Assembly (NCBI RefSeq): GCF_007830735.1
Contig: NZ_VLLN01000023.1
Coordinates: forward strand, 1-59,894
Direction of reading: 5' to 3'
Source: Geobacter argillaceus
GTDB lineage: Bacteria > Desulfobacterota > Desulfuromonadia > Geobacterales > DSM-12255
Length of the DNA: 59,894 nt
Under the pieces are notes generated by a model. The model had not been told where the DNA came from and did not search any database. It was given only the letters and a program-made list of their open reading frames with translations. Below, piece by piece: positions 1-8,450 of the stretch (within the stretch, counting starts at the first letter, position 1; each line of letters starts with the position of its first letter). A program made the position numbers and the translations under genes.

Positions 1-335
1 CCATTGCCTTTCGCATGGCAGCCTTTTCTTTGATCAGATCAAAGAGCGCCTTGGGGGGATACATCCGTCGACAGAGAGCACGGCTGGGAGCATCCAAGGC
101 CATAACGGCAACTGCACATAAGCTCGCAAGACTGGTGTACTCCATGCTGAAGAACAGGACGTCGTACGCAGATCTTGGTCAGGATCATTATGAGGAGCGT
201 TACCGCTCACGAGTCGTACAGAATCTGAAACGTAAAGCACAACAACTCGGTTTTGAACTGGTCCCGGTACAGGGTCAAATGGCTTGACATAAAACCCATA
301 AATTCAACCACCTATGGTTAAGTTACTCAGAAGCA
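1..335 (+). mobile_element. IS110-family element, right end (truncated by window start)
   Basis: The first 335 bases are an exact inverted copy of bases 59560-59894. They contain the end of a transposase gene and 48 bases of 3' flank. The match stops sharply after base 335, which marks the approximate element end. A short non-coding right end fits the IS110 subgroup, in which the structured bridge-RNA region lies at the other, unseen end. No terminal inverted repeats are visible, as expected for this family. Confidence 0.8.
3..287 (+). CDS. IS110-family transposase, C-terminal fragment
   Basis: The open frame enters from the window edge and ends at the TGA at 285-287; the first internal ATG is at 15. 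The roughly 95 residues seen match the C-terminal tail of IS110/IS116/IS902 transposases: a KS-LGG-IRR segment, then KAITATAHKLARLVY, then a YEERYR element and a KRKAQQLGFELVP end. The catalytic DEDD domain and the serine-containing domain lie outside the window, so whether the full copy is intact cannot be judged. The identical copy sits at the other end of the window in reverse. Confidence 0.8.
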   Translation: MAFRMAAFSLIRSKSALGGYIRRQRARLGASKAITATAHKLARLVYSMLKNRTSYADLGQDHYEERYRSRVVQNLKRKAQQLGFELVPVQGQMA

Positions 336-444
336 TGCCTGTCCGAAATACAGACCTCTCTATATAGTTGGTTACGATAACGGTATAACCGAAGTTTGCA
401 TCTCCACCTCCGCAATATAAAGTTTTTTAATGGGGAGGGATTAT

Positions 445-460
445 ATCCGTATTCACGGAT
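445..460. promoter_or_regulatory. Predicted ArsR operator upstream of arsR
   Basis: A perfect inverted repeat, ATCCGT-ATTC-ACGGAT, lies 90 bases before arsR. Its near twin (ATCCGC-AAAT-GCGGAT) lies just before arsC. Shared half-site ATCCG and identical 10-base centre-to-edge geometry suggest that one protein, most simply the ArsR encoded between them, binds both. Binding is inferred. Confidence 0.6.
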
Positions 461-513
461 TTATAAAGCAATTCAGTGTCACGAATTGGCTGATCAGCTG
501 GATCGCAGTGTTC

Positions 514-542
514 TTGACCATCTTCCTCAACTGCTCTATAAC
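514..542 (+). promoter_or_regulatory. Possible arsR promoter
   Basis: TTGACC at 514-519 and TATAAC at 537-542 are separated by 17 bases. The -10 ends only seven bases before the chosen arsR ATG, which would give a nearly leaderless mRNA. This fits the absence of a Shine-Dalgarno sequence there. A weaker alternative pair (TTGCAT near 397, TAAAGT near 419) lies upstream of the operator. Confidence 0.4.
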
Positions 543-549
543 CTTATCT

Positions 550-897
550 ATGAAACATCACGCTCAGATCTTCAAAGCCCTTTCCGATCCAATCAGGCTG
601 CGCATCGTCCTGTTGCTGCAATCAGAAGGCGAATTATGCGTGTGCGACCTGATGGCCGTACTGAAGTTACCCCAGTCCACGGTTTCCCGTCACCTTGCCT
701 ACCTCAAACGCAGTTGCTGGGTGGATATCCGCCGTCAGGGAGTCTGGATGTACTATCAGCTAAGCAGGGAAAGCTGCCAGATGTGCAGGGAACTGCTCGA
801 CATCCTCCAAAGGCATGTGAGCAACCTTCCTGAGTCAATGTCCGATCGAACGGCACTTGCCGAATTCGTAAAAAACAAATCACCTGCTTGTACCTAG
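550..897 (+). CDS. arsR: ArsR/SmtB-family arsenic-responsive repressor
   Basis: A 115-residue winged-helix repressor. Residues 5-70 carry the family core (ALSDPIRLRIVLLL, then the recognition helix QSTVSRHLAYLK). The metal-sensing motif ELCVCDL keeps the two cysteines that bind As(III) in E. coli ArsR; the third cysteine of that protein is a methionine here. Two more cysteines lie near the C-terminus (SCQMC). The start at 550 was chosen by homology; a longer frame from 430 would add 40 residues not found in the family. There is no clear ribosome site. It should repress its own gene and arsC-acr3 until arsenite or antimonite binds. Confidence 0.9.
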   Translation: MKHHAQIFKALSDPIRLRIVLLLQSEGELCVCDLMAVLKLPQSTVSRHLAYLKRSCWVDIRRQGVWMYYQLSRESCQMCRELLDILQRHVSNLPESMSDRTALAEFVKNKSPACT

Positions 898-956
898 CAT
901 ACGTCCCGCGTCGATCCGCTCTGTAATAAAAGAACCTATTACTATGAGCTTTATTT

Positions 957-972
957 ATCCGCAAATGCGGAT
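957..972. promoter_or_regulatory. Predicted ArsR operator upstream of arsC
   Basis: Perfect palindrome ATCCGC-AAAT-GCGGAT, 11 bases before the arsC ATG. The symmetry extends outward to 953-976 with one mismatch. It resembles the site at 445-460. Its position between arsR and arsC implies that arsC-acr3 can be controlled separately from arsR. Confidence 0.6.
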
Positions 973-983
973 ATATTAAGGTC

Positions 984-1403
984 ATGAAAGAACGTATCCT
1001 CTTCCTTTGCACCCACAACTCCTGCCGCTCCCAAATGGCTGAAGGACTGGTCAACCACTACCTCGGCGACCGTTTCCAGGCCTACTCCGCAGGCACCGAA
1101 GCGACCCGGGTCAACCCACTGGCCATCCGGGTTCTGGCGGAACTGGGGATCGACATCTCCGGCCACTATTCCAAAACCTTCGATGAATTTGCCGGTCAGT
1201 TGTTCGACCATGTGATCACCCTCTGCAGTGCGGCCAACGAACAGTGCCCGCTTTTCTTCGGCGGCGTGCATAGGGCGCACATCGGCTTCGACGATCCATC
1301 CAGGCTTCCCGGTGCTTCCGAAGAGGTACTTCCTGAGTTCCGACGGGTGAGGGACGAGATTCGCAAAAAATTGACCGAATACCTGACAGGAGAAGACAGA
1401 TGA
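984..1403 (+). CDS. arsC: Arsenate reductase, thioredoxin-coupled type
   Basis: A 139-residue protein of the low-molecular-weight phosphatase fold that reduces arsenate to arsenite in the cytoplasm. The active-site loop C-X5-R spans Cys9-Arg15. Cys81 and Cys88 correspond to Cys82 and Cys89 of the Staphylococcus aureus enzyme, which relay electrons to thioredoxin. The DDP at 103-105 holds the catalytic aspartate. It begins 11 bases after the predicted operator, with a weak AAGG ribosome site. Its stop overlaps the start of acr3 (ATGA), indicating translational coupling of reductase and exporter. Confidence 0.93.
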   Translation: MKERILFLCTHNSCRSQMAEGLVNHYLGDRFQAYSAGTEATRVNPLAIRVLAELGIDISGHYSKTFDEFAGQLFDHVITLCSAANEQCPLFFGGVHRAHIGFDDPSRLPGASEEVLPEFRRVRDEIRKKLTEYLTGEDR

Positions 1404-2476
1404 GCGAGCATATAGGACGTAAACTTTCTTTCCTCGACCGTTGGCTGACCCTCTGGATTTTTGCCGCTATGGCATTGGGAGTTGGACTGGGATACTTCAT
1501 CCCCGGCGTGGAGCAGTTCATCAACCGGTTTCAGGTAGGCACTACAAATATCCCGATTGCCATCGGCCTGATCGTCATGATGTATCCCCCCTTCGCCAAG
1601 GTGAAGTACGAGGAGATGCCGGAGGTTTTTCAAAACAGGAAAGTCTTGGGGCTATCCCTTGTTCAGAACTGGCTGATCGGCCCTGTCCTGATGTTCGTCC
1701 TGGCCATCGTTCTTCTCCCCGACAAGCCGGAGTACCTGGTCGGCCTGATCATGATCGGCTTGGCCCGCTGTATCGCCATGGTCATCGTCTGGAACGAACT
1801 GGCCAAGGGAAACACCGAATACGCCGCCGGTCTCGTCGCCTTCAACAGCATCTTCCAGGTCCTTTTCTACAGCGTCTACGCCTGGTTCTTCATCACGGTG
1901 CTGCCGCCACTGTTTGGCCTCTCCGGGAGCGTGGTCGATGTCAGCATCCAGCAGATCGCCAAGAGCGTCTTTATCTACCTGGGCATTCCTTGCATAGCCG
2001 GGGCATTAACCCGGTTCATCGGGGTCAAGACCATGGGTAAGGAGCGCTATCATCGTGTAGTGGTTCCCAAGATCAGCCCTCTGACCCTGATCGCCCTGCT
2101 TTTTACCATCGTGGTCATGTTCAGCCTCAAGGGGAACCTTATCGTCCAGCTTCCTCTTGATGTGGTACGGATTGCCATCCCGATGCTGATTTACTTCATC
2201 GTCATGTTCCTGGTTTCGTTCTGGATGGGCAAAAGACTCGGCGCTGACTACGGCAAGACCACGACCCTGGCGTTCACGGCAGCCAGCAACAACTTTGAGT
2301 TGGCCATTGCTGTGGCCGTGGCGGTCTTCGGCCTGAACTCCGGTGCGGCCTTTGCCGCGGTCATTGGCCCGCTTGTCGAGGTGCCGGTGATGATCGGCCT
2401 GGTCAACGTGGCGTTCTGGTTCCAGCGCCGATATTTTTCAGTCGCAGATGGTCTAGGTGTGACTGGGGCGAAATAA
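1400..2476 (+). CDS. acr3: ACR3-family arsenite efflux permease
   Basis: A 358-residue membrane protein with about ten hydrophobic segments, the usual size for ACR3/BASS-type arsenite carriers. Conserved features include the cysteine in [14 protein letters not shown] (Cys124), essential in studied ACR3 proteins, and the segment [16 protein letters not shown] with its conserved glutamate. It exports arsenite using the proton motive force. The ATG overlaps the arsC stop by four bases. The neighbourhood completes a minimal arsR-arsC-acr3 resistance operon; no arsM, arsA or arsP is present. Confidence 0.93.
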   Translation: MSEHIGRKLSFLDRWLTLWIFAAMALGVGLGYFIPGVEQFINRFQVGTTNIPIAIGLIVMMYPPFAKVKYEEMPEVFQNRKVLGLSLVQNWLIGPVLMFVLAIVLLPDKPEYLVGLIMIGLARCIAMVIVWNELAKGNTEYAAGLVAFNSIFQVLFYSVYAWFFITVLPPLFGLSGSVVDVSIQQIAKSVFIYLGIPCIAGALTRFIGVKTMGKERYHRVVVPKISPLTLIALLFTIVVMFSLKGNLIVQLPLDVVRIAIPMLIYFIVMFLVSFWMGKRLGADYGKTTTLAFTAASNNFELAIAVAVAVFGLNSGAAFAAVIGPLVEVPVMIGLVNVAFWFQRRYFSVADGLGVTGAK

Positions 2477-2587
2477 GATACCATCTATACGAAAAGCGGC
2501 AACTGACCTGCAGGAATGCCCTCAAAAGACGGTGACATAAATATTGAACAACCCTCCTGAAGTACGGCTTTTCCCATCCGGGCATTC

Positions 2588-2603
2588 GGTGACTTCAGTT
2601 ACC
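2588..2603 (+). terminator. Weak hairpin after acr3
   Basis: GGTGAC and GTTACC can pair around a TTCA loop (one G-U pair). They are followed after nine bases by a short T run (GGTTTTTGGG). It is the only terminator-like structure between acr3 and the next promoter, and it is weak. It could equally be a relic of the GTRACT-type repeats seen elsewhere. Confidence 0.25.
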
Positions 2604-2634
2604 ATGATTCCGGTTTTTGGGTTCTCAAAAACAC

Positions 2635-2707
2635 TTGACACCTTGTCGCATGGCGATATATCTTGTATACTAGAAATAAAAATTATTAAAATGTTTACTG
2701 GTATAAT
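2635..2707 (+). promoter_or_regulatory. Promoter region of the molybdenum hydroxylase operon
   Basis: Three overlapping candidates can be seen: TTGACA (2635-2640) with TATATC after 16 bases; TTGTCG (2643-2648) with TATACT (2666-2671) after 17 bases; and an extended -10, TGGTATAAT, at 2699-2707. The 140 bases that follow, up to the first gene, are extremely AT-rich, unlike the GC-rich surroundings. They contain no other recognisable signal except the ribosome site GGGAGG at 2831-2836. Confidence 0.5.
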
Positions 2708-2845
2708 ATTTAACTCATGTAGTTTTAGATAGTTACAATAGTTTTTATGGAAAAAATATTATATATAATATTATAGCATACAGCATATATGTTGCTCAGA
2801 CAAACAGCTCCGAGTTTACAAGTTTTATCAGGGAGGAAATTGGAA

Positions 2846-3331
2846 ATGATTATCGTACATATGACGGTAAACGGAAACCCGATCGAGGTGGGTGTTGGGG
2901 ATGAGGAGACGCTTCTAGAGACGTTGCGGCAGAGGCTCGGTCTGACCGGAACCAAGCAGGGGTGCGATCTGGGCGATTGCGGTTCCTGCACGGTGCTTCT
3001 TGACGGTAAGCCGGTCCTGTCCTGCCTGACGCTGGCAGCTGATGCTGAAGGGCACGAAATAACGACCATCGAGGGATTGGCCCAGGGGGAGGATCTCCAC
3101 CCGGTGCAGCGTGCGTTCCACGAGGCCGGCGCCGTCCAGTGCGGCTTCTGTACTCCGGGCATGGTTTTGACGGCAAAGGCGTTGCTGGATACAAACCCCA
3201 ATCCTGACCGGGAAGCAATCAAGGGGGCGCTTTCGGGGAACCTCTGCCGTTGCACCGGTTACGTGAAAATTGTGAACGCGGTCGAGATTGCCGCAAAGGT
3301 TTATCCACACGACCGGGTGGAGGGCGTGTGA
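2846..3331 (+). CDS. 4-Hydroxybenzoyl-CoA reductase-type, [2Fe-2S] small subunit
   Basis: A 161-residue iron-sulfur subunit of the xanthine oxidase family. The plant-ferredoxin-type [2Fe-2S] cluster is bound by C-D-L-G-D-C-G-S-C and a later cysteine (LSCLTL). The second cluster uses CGFCTPG and CRCTG. The start at 2846 follows GGGAGGAAAT and removes a 19-residue upstream extension. The last base of its TGA is the first base of the large subunit gene. It passes electrons between the molybdenum site and the FAD/[4Fe-4S] subunit. Identity as the 4-hydroxybenzoyl-CoA form rests on the FAD subunit downstream. Confidence 0.85.
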   Translation: MIIVHMTVNGNPIEVGVGDEETLLETLRQRLGLTGTKQGCDLGDCGSCTVLLDGKPVLSCLTLAADAEGHEITTIEGLAQGEDLHPVQRAFHEAGAVQCGFCTPGMVLTAKALLDTNPNPDREAIKGALSGNLCRCTGYVKIVNAVEIAAKVYPHDRVEGV

Positions 3332-5619
3332 TGAAAACTTCCGCGTTTAACTATGTAGGCAAGTCCCTTCCCCGGATCGACGGAGTGGCCAAACTCACCG
3401 GAGATGCGCAGTACACCGATGACATACACCTGCCGGGCACGCTGGTGGGCAAGCTCTTGCGCTCTCCTCACGCCCATGCGCTCATCAGGAACATCGACGT
3501 GTCCAAGGCCGAGGCGCTCCCAGGCGTCAGGGGCATTGTCCTGGGGAAGGAGGCACCGATCTGTTTCGGGATACTCCCCCGCGCGGAGGATGAAAACGCC
3601 CTTGCCATCGACAAGGTGCGCTACGTCGGCGAGCCGGTGGTGGGAGTGGCTGCGGTTGACGAGCGGACCGCCCTGGAGGCGCTGAAACTTGTCGAGGTCG
3701 ATTATGAACTGCTACCGGCACTATTCGACCCCCATGAAGCCATGACGAGAGAGGACGTCAAAATCCATAAGGAATGCGAAGTCGCGAACATCGAACGGCG
3801 GGCCACCCTTGAATTCGGGAGCGTTGAGGAGGGGTTTGCCGCAGCGGATCACATCAGGGAAGACACCTTTTTCAAGGCGGCCATAACCCACGCCCCCATA
3901 GAGACGCACGTGGCATTGGCTAACTACCGCGACGGCAAAATGACGCTCTGGTCCACCACGCAAGTGCCGCATTACGTTCACAAGGCCATTTCCCGGGTTC
4001 TCGAGTTGCCGATGGACAGGGTCAGGGTGATAAAGCCTACCTTGGGCGGAGGTTTCGGGGGGAAGGGGGAGCCATTTTCCTATGAGTTTGTTGCCTGCAT
4101 GCTTTCCCGGAAGTGCGGCCGGCCGGTGAAGATCGTCCATACCCGCGAGGAGGTGTTCATGTCCCACCGGGGGCGTCACCCGATGCACATGAAGCTCAGG
4201 ACCGGGGTCAAGAAGGACGGGACCATCACGGCCGTGGAGTTTCAAAACCTTCTGGACGGCGGTTCCTACGGGTCCTATGGTCTCGTTACCCTCTACTATT
4301 CCGGTCAACTCCTGACCCTCCCCTACATCCTCCCCGCCTACCGCTTCGATGGCGTGCGGGTCTTTACCAACAAACCGGCCTGCGGGGCACTCAGGGGACA
4401 CGGCGGCGTGGGACCGCGTTTCGCCTTCGAGGTTCACCTCGACCGGATCGCTACCGACCTCGGCATCGATCCGGTCGAGATCAGGCAAAAAAATGCTCTC
4501 AAGCCCAATACCATGACCCTGAACGAATTGAGGATCACCTCCTGCGGTTTCGAGGAATGCCTAGAAAAAGCGGGCAAGGCCATCGGCTGGAACGAACGGA
4601 GAGGGAAACTCCCGCGTGGTCGCGGCGTCGGCATTGCCGGCGGCGGATACGTTTCCGGGGCCAACAATGCAATTTACTTTAATCCCATGCCCCATTCCAG
4701 CGTCAACATCAGCGTCGATCGGGGAGGCGGGGTCACCGTCTTTTGCGGGGCCTCCGACATCGGGCAGGGTTCGGATACCATGCTGGCACTGGTGGCCGGC
4801 GAAACCCTCGGTATCCGTCCCGACACGATCAAAGTGATTTCGGCGGACACGGATACGACACCGGTTGATCTCGGTTCCTACTCAAGCCGTGTAACCTTCA
4901 TGGCTGGCAACGCCTGCCGGAGCGCGGCGCTGGAGGTGCGGAGAAAAATTGTGCCGATCATTGCCGAAAAACTGGGTGTTCCCGAGGAAACCGTGCAGAT
5001 AAGAGATGGAATTGCTTCGGCTCAGGGGTATTCCGATAAAACGCTTACCTTCGCGCAGGCAGTGGTTTTGGCCGAATCAAGGGGGACATCGATTTACGGT
5101 TCCGGGGGGTACACACCACCGAAACTCGGCGGCAGTTACCGGGGCGCCGGCGTCGGGCCGAGTCCGGCCTACTCCTTCGGTGCCCATGCCGCAGAAGTCG
5201 AGGTGGACGAGGAAACCGGCGTCGTCAGGGTTCTGAAACTGGTTGCCGCCCACGATTTGGGACTCGCCCTGAACCCTCTTGCCGCCGAGGGGCAGGTAGA
5301 GGGCGCGGCAGTAAACGCCCTCGGCGAGGTGCTGCTGGAGAACCATGACATTTTGGCCGGTGGGCAGCACGCATGTCCGAGCCTGCTGGAGTACAAGATC
5401 CCCACGATGCTCGACGTGCCGGACGTTGAGGCGATTCTGGTCGAAAGCGTCGATCCCGAGGGTCCCTTCGGTGCCAAGGAGTGTGGCGAGGGGAGTCTTC
5501 ACCCCTCGATCCCGGCAGTGGTAAACGCCATCTACGATGCCGTTGGAATCTGGCTCCACGATGCGCCGATTACTCCGGAGGCGGTTCTTGCCGCTCTGAA
5601 AAAAGGAGAACAGCCATGA
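3331..5619 (+). CDS. 4-Hydroxybenzoyl-CoA reductase-type, molybdenum large subunit
   Basis: A 762-residue catalytic subunit, close to the 769 of the Thauera HcrA. Seen in order: an N-terminal alpha/beta hammerhead (GKSLPRIDGVAKLTGDAQYTDD), the cofactor loop TLGGGFGGKGE, the RGHGG segment, DIGQGSDT, and GAKECGEGS with the likely catalytic glutamate near residue 717. It binds a molybdenum pterin cofactor. In the known enzyme it reductively removes the para-hydroxyl group of 4-hydroxybenzoyl-CoA, giving benzoyl-CoA in anaerobic degradation of phenols. The ATG used at 3331 overlaps the previous stop by one base; a longer frame from 3250 is out of keeping with the family. Confidence 0.85.
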   Translation: MKTSAFNYVGKSLPRIDGVAKLTGDAQYTDDIHLPGTLVGKLLRSPHAHALIRNIDVSKAEALPGVRGIVLGKEAPICFGILPRAEDENALAIDKVRYVGEPVVGVAAVDERTALEALKLVEVDYELLPALFDPHEAMTREDVKIHKECEVANIERRATLEFGSVEEGFAAADHIREDTFFKAAITHAPIETHVALANYRDGKMTLWSTTQVPHYVHKAISRVLELPMDRVRVIKPTLGGGFGGKGEPFSYEFVACMLSRKCGRPVKIVHTREEVFMSHRGRHPMHMKLRTGVKKDGTITAVEFQNLLDGGSYGSYGLVTLYYSGQLLTLPYILPAYRFDGVRVFTNKPACGALRGHGGVGPRFAFEVHLDRIATDLGIDPVEIRQKNALKPNTMTLNELRITSCGFEECLEKAGKAIGWNERRGKLPRGRGVGIAGGGYVSGANNAIYFNPMPHSSVNISVDRGGGVTVFCGASDIGQGSDTMLALVAGETLGIRPDTIKVISADTDTTPVDLGSYSSRVTFMAGNACRSAALEVRRKIVPIIAEKLGVPEETVQIRDGIASAQGYSDKTLTFAQAVVLAESRGTSIYGSGGYTPPKLGGSYRGAGVGPSPAYSFGAHAAEVEVDEETGVVRVLKLVAAHDLGLALNPLAAEGQVEGAAVNALGEVLLENHDILAGGQHACPSLLEYKIPTMLDVPDVEAILVESVDPEGPFGAKECGEGSLHPSIPAVVNAIYDAVGIWLHDAPITPEAVLAALKKGEQP

Positions 5620-6602
5620 TGCCACTTCCGCGATTCAAACTTGAGCGGCCCCAGTCCCTGCCCGAGGCGCTGCGTATCCTTGCCGAATACCACGACGCGT
5701 TGCCACTGGCTGGTGGCACCGATCTTCTGGTTTCCATGAAACAGGGGCTCTACACCCCCGGAAGGCTGGTCGATCTGAAAAACGTTAAGGAACTGGCCAC
5801 CCTGGAAATCAGCCATGAGGGAGCCTTTCTGGGCGCGGGAGTGAAGCTGTCCACCATCCGGGACAACTGCCTGATACGGGAACGTTACCCGGCATTGAGT
5901 GAGGCGGCGGGTGTGGTGGCGAGTCCGAACATTCAGAACATGGGGACCCTGGGCGGCAACGTATGCCTTGACACACGCTGCTGGTATTTCAACCAGAGCG
6001 AGTTCTGGCGAAACAGCAAGGGGTATTGTCTGAAAAAAGACGGGGACATCTGCCAAGCCGCCCCTTCCGCCAAACGCTGCTTCGCAGTCTTCTCCTCCGA
6101 CACCGTGCCGGCCCTCATCGCCCTGGGCGCGAGGGCGGAATTGGCATGGTGGGACGGCGAACGCACCATCCATCGGGAAATTCCGCTGGAAGAGCTTTAC
6201 CGGGAGGACGGGATCCACCGCATCGCCCTGAAACGGGGAGAACTCCTTGTGGGGTTGCGCCTTCCGGCAGCGCACGGGCTTCGGTCCGGCTATCTGAAAT
6301 ACCGGAAGAGAGGGGCGATCGACTACCCTCTGGCCTCTGTTGCCGTGGCGATGCGAATGAAGGCCGGCACGATGAGGGACGTACGGATCGTGCTCGGCGC
6401 CTTGGCCTCTTCGCCGGTAACCGCATTCGAGGCAATGGAGCTTCTTGAGGGGGCCCGTCCCTCCGAGGAACTTCTGACACGCGCGACCGAACTCATCGGC
6501 AAAAGGACGAGTCCGGTTAAAAACCAGGCCGGAAGCCCCGCGCACCGCAAACAGATGGCCCGTGTTTACGCCCAACGCCTCCTGGCGCGGCTCACGGCAT
6601 AG
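5616..6602 (+). CDS. 4-Hydroxybenzoyl-CoA reductase-type, FAD and [4Fe-4S] subunit
   Basis: A 328-residue FAD-binding subunit. FAD contacts are LAGGTDLLV (31-39) and NMGTLGGNVC (108-117). The telling feature is an insertion with Cys122, Cys138, Cys146 and Cys155. These match in spacing and number the four ligands of the extra [4Fe-4S] cluster in the Thauera 4-hydroxybenzoyl-CoA reductase beta subunit, a loop absent from ordinary xanthine dehydrogenases and CO dehydrogenases. The ATG overlaps the stop of the large subunit (ATGA). No CoA ligase or benzoyl-CoA genes are nearby, so the rest of the pathway must be elsewhere. Confidence 0.88.
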   Translation: MMPLPRFKLERPQSLPEALRILAEYHDALPLAGGTDLLVSMKQGLYTPGRLVDLKNVKELATLEISHEGAFLGAGVKLSTIRDNCLIRERYPALSEAAGVVASPNIQNMGTLGGNVCLDTRCWYFNQSEFWRNSKGYCLKKDGDICQAAPSAKRCFAVFSSDTVPALIALGARAELAWWDGERTIHREIPLEELYREDGIHRIALKRGELLVGLRLPAAHGLRSGYLKYRKRGAIDYPLASVAVAMRMKAGTMRDVRIVLGALASSPVTAFEAMELLEGARPSEELLTRATELIGKRTSPVKNQAGSPAHRKQMARVYAQRLLARLTA

Positions 6603-6649
6603 ATAACGGTTGTTTTTTCTGTTCGAAATCTCGTTTCCATTTCAAAATT

Positions 6650-6690
6650 GGCGTCTTTGGGTCGACTCTGACCCGGAGGCGCCGTTTGTT
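6650..6690 (+). terminator. Rho-independent terminator of the hydroxylase operon
   Basis: A 14-bp stem (GGCGTCTTTGGGTC, 6650-6663, with GACCCGGAGGCGCC, 6670-6683, allowing several G-U pairs) encloses the loop GACTCT and is followed by GTTTGTTTGG. It lies 47 bases after the FAD subunit stop. Confidence 0.6.
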
Positions 6691-6794
6691 TGGCTGCTAT
6701 TGTCAAATATCGCGTTGCTATGGAAGATACTCTTGCTCATGTCGTATCTCTGAGGCAGAATAACGCCGAATATTTTCCTAAGGAGCAGCAAGCG

Positions 6795-8441
6795 ATGAGC
6801 AATAGAATCTACGTCATCGGTCACCGCAACCCGGATACCGATTCGATCGCCGCGGCCATTGGCTATGCGCATCTTAAGGGAATGGGCACTGGGGCAGAGG
6901 TAATCGCCGCCATGGCCGGGGAGCCCAACCCCCAGACCCGTTACATCCTGGACCGGCTGGGGGTTCCCGATCCGCTCTATCTGGCGGACGTGCATCCCAA
7001 GGTGCGCGATACCCTGAACCGTCGGCCGGTGACCGTCGGGACGACGGCGTCGGCCTACGAGGCGCTGGAACTGTTCCATGCCAGCGGGGTGCGGGTGCTG
7101 CCGGTGCTGGACGGTCAGGGGCGGCCGTGCGGCGTGCTGTCGCTGCTGCGGCTGTCGGAGAAGTACCTGGTACCGAGCCGGGAGCAGCAGCGGGAGATCA
7201 CCACCACGATCGATGCCCTGAAGAGGACCCTTTCCGGCCGGCTCGTGGCCGGTGGGGCGGATGGGGAGGCGATCACGCTTCAGCTCTTTATCGGCGCCAT
7301 GCTGGAGGAGTCGTTCTCCAGCCGGATTGACGGGTTCGATCCGAGGCAGCTCCTGATCATGACCGGCAACCGGCGCACGATCCAGCAGGCGGCCATCGAG
7401 CGGGGGGTGCGGCTTCTGGTGGTGACCGGCGATCTGGCGCCCGACGATGACCTGCTGGCCATGGCGCGGGATAATGGCGTCACGGTGCTGCTCACCCCCC
7501 ATGACACCGCTACGGCGGCGTGGCTGGCCCGCCTCTCCACGCCGGTTGCCCTGTTTGCGGAGCAGAAGTACGCCTCGATCAGCACCGGCGAGCCGCTCAC
7601 CCATCTGCGGCAGAAGTTGCTCACCTCGGGCGAGGCGGCCGTTCTGGTACTGGAGGAGGACGGCACCCTGGCAGGAGTGGCGACCAAGTCGTCGCTCCTG
7701 GCGCCGCTTCCGTACGCGCTGATCCTGGTCGACCACAACGAGCCGGGACAGGCGGTGCCGGGCGCCGACACGGTAGAGATCCTGGAGGTGATCGACCACC
7801 ACAAGCTCGGCAACAGCCACACCATGGCCCCCATCGACTTCATCACCGCGCCGGTGGGGAGCACCTGCACCCTGGTGGCCTGCCGCTACCGGGAGAGCGG
7901 TATCGATCCGGACCGGACCATTGCGGCCCTGCTTCTGGCCGGGATACTCTCCGACACGGTCATCCTCAAGTCTCCCACCACCACGGCAAGCGACCGGTCG
8001 GCCGTGGCCTGGCTGGAAAAGCTTGCCGGCGTCGATGCCGGAGAATTCGGCCGGGAGATCTTTGCCGCCAGCAGTTCCCTGAAGAACTACGGCTCGGCGG
8101 AGCGGGCGGTGAACGCCGATTTCAAGCTGTTCAGGCACGAGAAACACGCCATCGGCGTGGGGCAGGTGGAGGTGGTGGGGTTCGACGAATTCCATGAAAT
8201 GAAGGGGGAGTTGCTGGCGGCGCTAGGGGAGGTGAAGCGGCGGGACAACCTGTTCATAGCCGGGCTGATGGTGACCGACATCGCCACGGAGACGACCCTG
8301 TTCCTGGTGGAGGGGCACACCCGGATCGCCCACGTCATGGAGTATCCTCAGCTGGAGCCCCACCTGTACGAGCTGAAGAACGTCATGTCCCGCAAGAAGC
8401 AGATGATTCCCCACCTGCTGAAAATCCTGGGGAAGGTGTGA
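6795..8441 (+). CDS. ppaC: Manganese-dependent inorganic pyrophosphatase (family II) with CBS and DRTGG domains
   Basis: A 548-residue cytoplasmic enzyme that splits pyrophosphate into two phosphates. The DHH domain starts GHRNPDTDS (metal ligands His10, Asp14, Asp16), is interrupted by a regulatory insert (two CBS repeats around residues 70-130 and 250-300 with a DRTGG-like domain between), and resumes at LVDHNE and VIDHHK. The DHHA2 tail carries SRKKQ, the substrate-binding arginine-lysine motif. The insert makes it the nucleotide-regulated class. The start at 6795 follows AAGGAG; an upstream in-frame ATG at 6690 has no such support. It is transcribed alone. Confidence 0.9.
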   Translation: MSNRIYVIGHRNPDTDSIAAAIGYAHLKGMGTGAEVIAAMAGEPNPQTRYILDRLGVPDPLYLADVHPKVRDTLNRRPVTVGTTASAYEALELFHASGVRVLPVLDGQGRPCGVLSLLRLSEKYLVPSREQQREITTTIDALKRTLSGRLVAGGADGEAITLQLFIGAMLEESFSSRIDGFDPRQLLIMTGNRRTIQQAAIERGVRLLVVTGDLAPDDDLLAMARDNGVTVLLTPHDTATAAWLARLSTPVALFAEQKYASISTGEPLTHLRQKLLTSGEAAVLVLEEDGTLAGVATKSSLLAPLPYALILVDHNEPGQAVPGADTVEILEVIDHHKLGNSHTMAPIDFITAPVGSTCTLVACRYRESGIDPDRTIAALLLAGILSDTVILKSPTTTASDRSAVAWLEKLAGVDAGEFGREIFAASSSLKNYGSAERAVNADFKLFRHEKHAIGVGQVEVVGFDEFHEMKGELLAALGEVKRRDNLFIAGLMVTDIATETTLFLVEGHTRIAHVMEYPQLEPHLYELKNVMSRKKQMIPHLLKILGKV

Positions 8442-8450
8442 GGGGGGCTG

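Noticed and set aside
6642-8195. Long open frame opposite the pyrophosphatase
   Set aside because: Antisense to conserved pyrophosphatase motifs; no recognisable protein.
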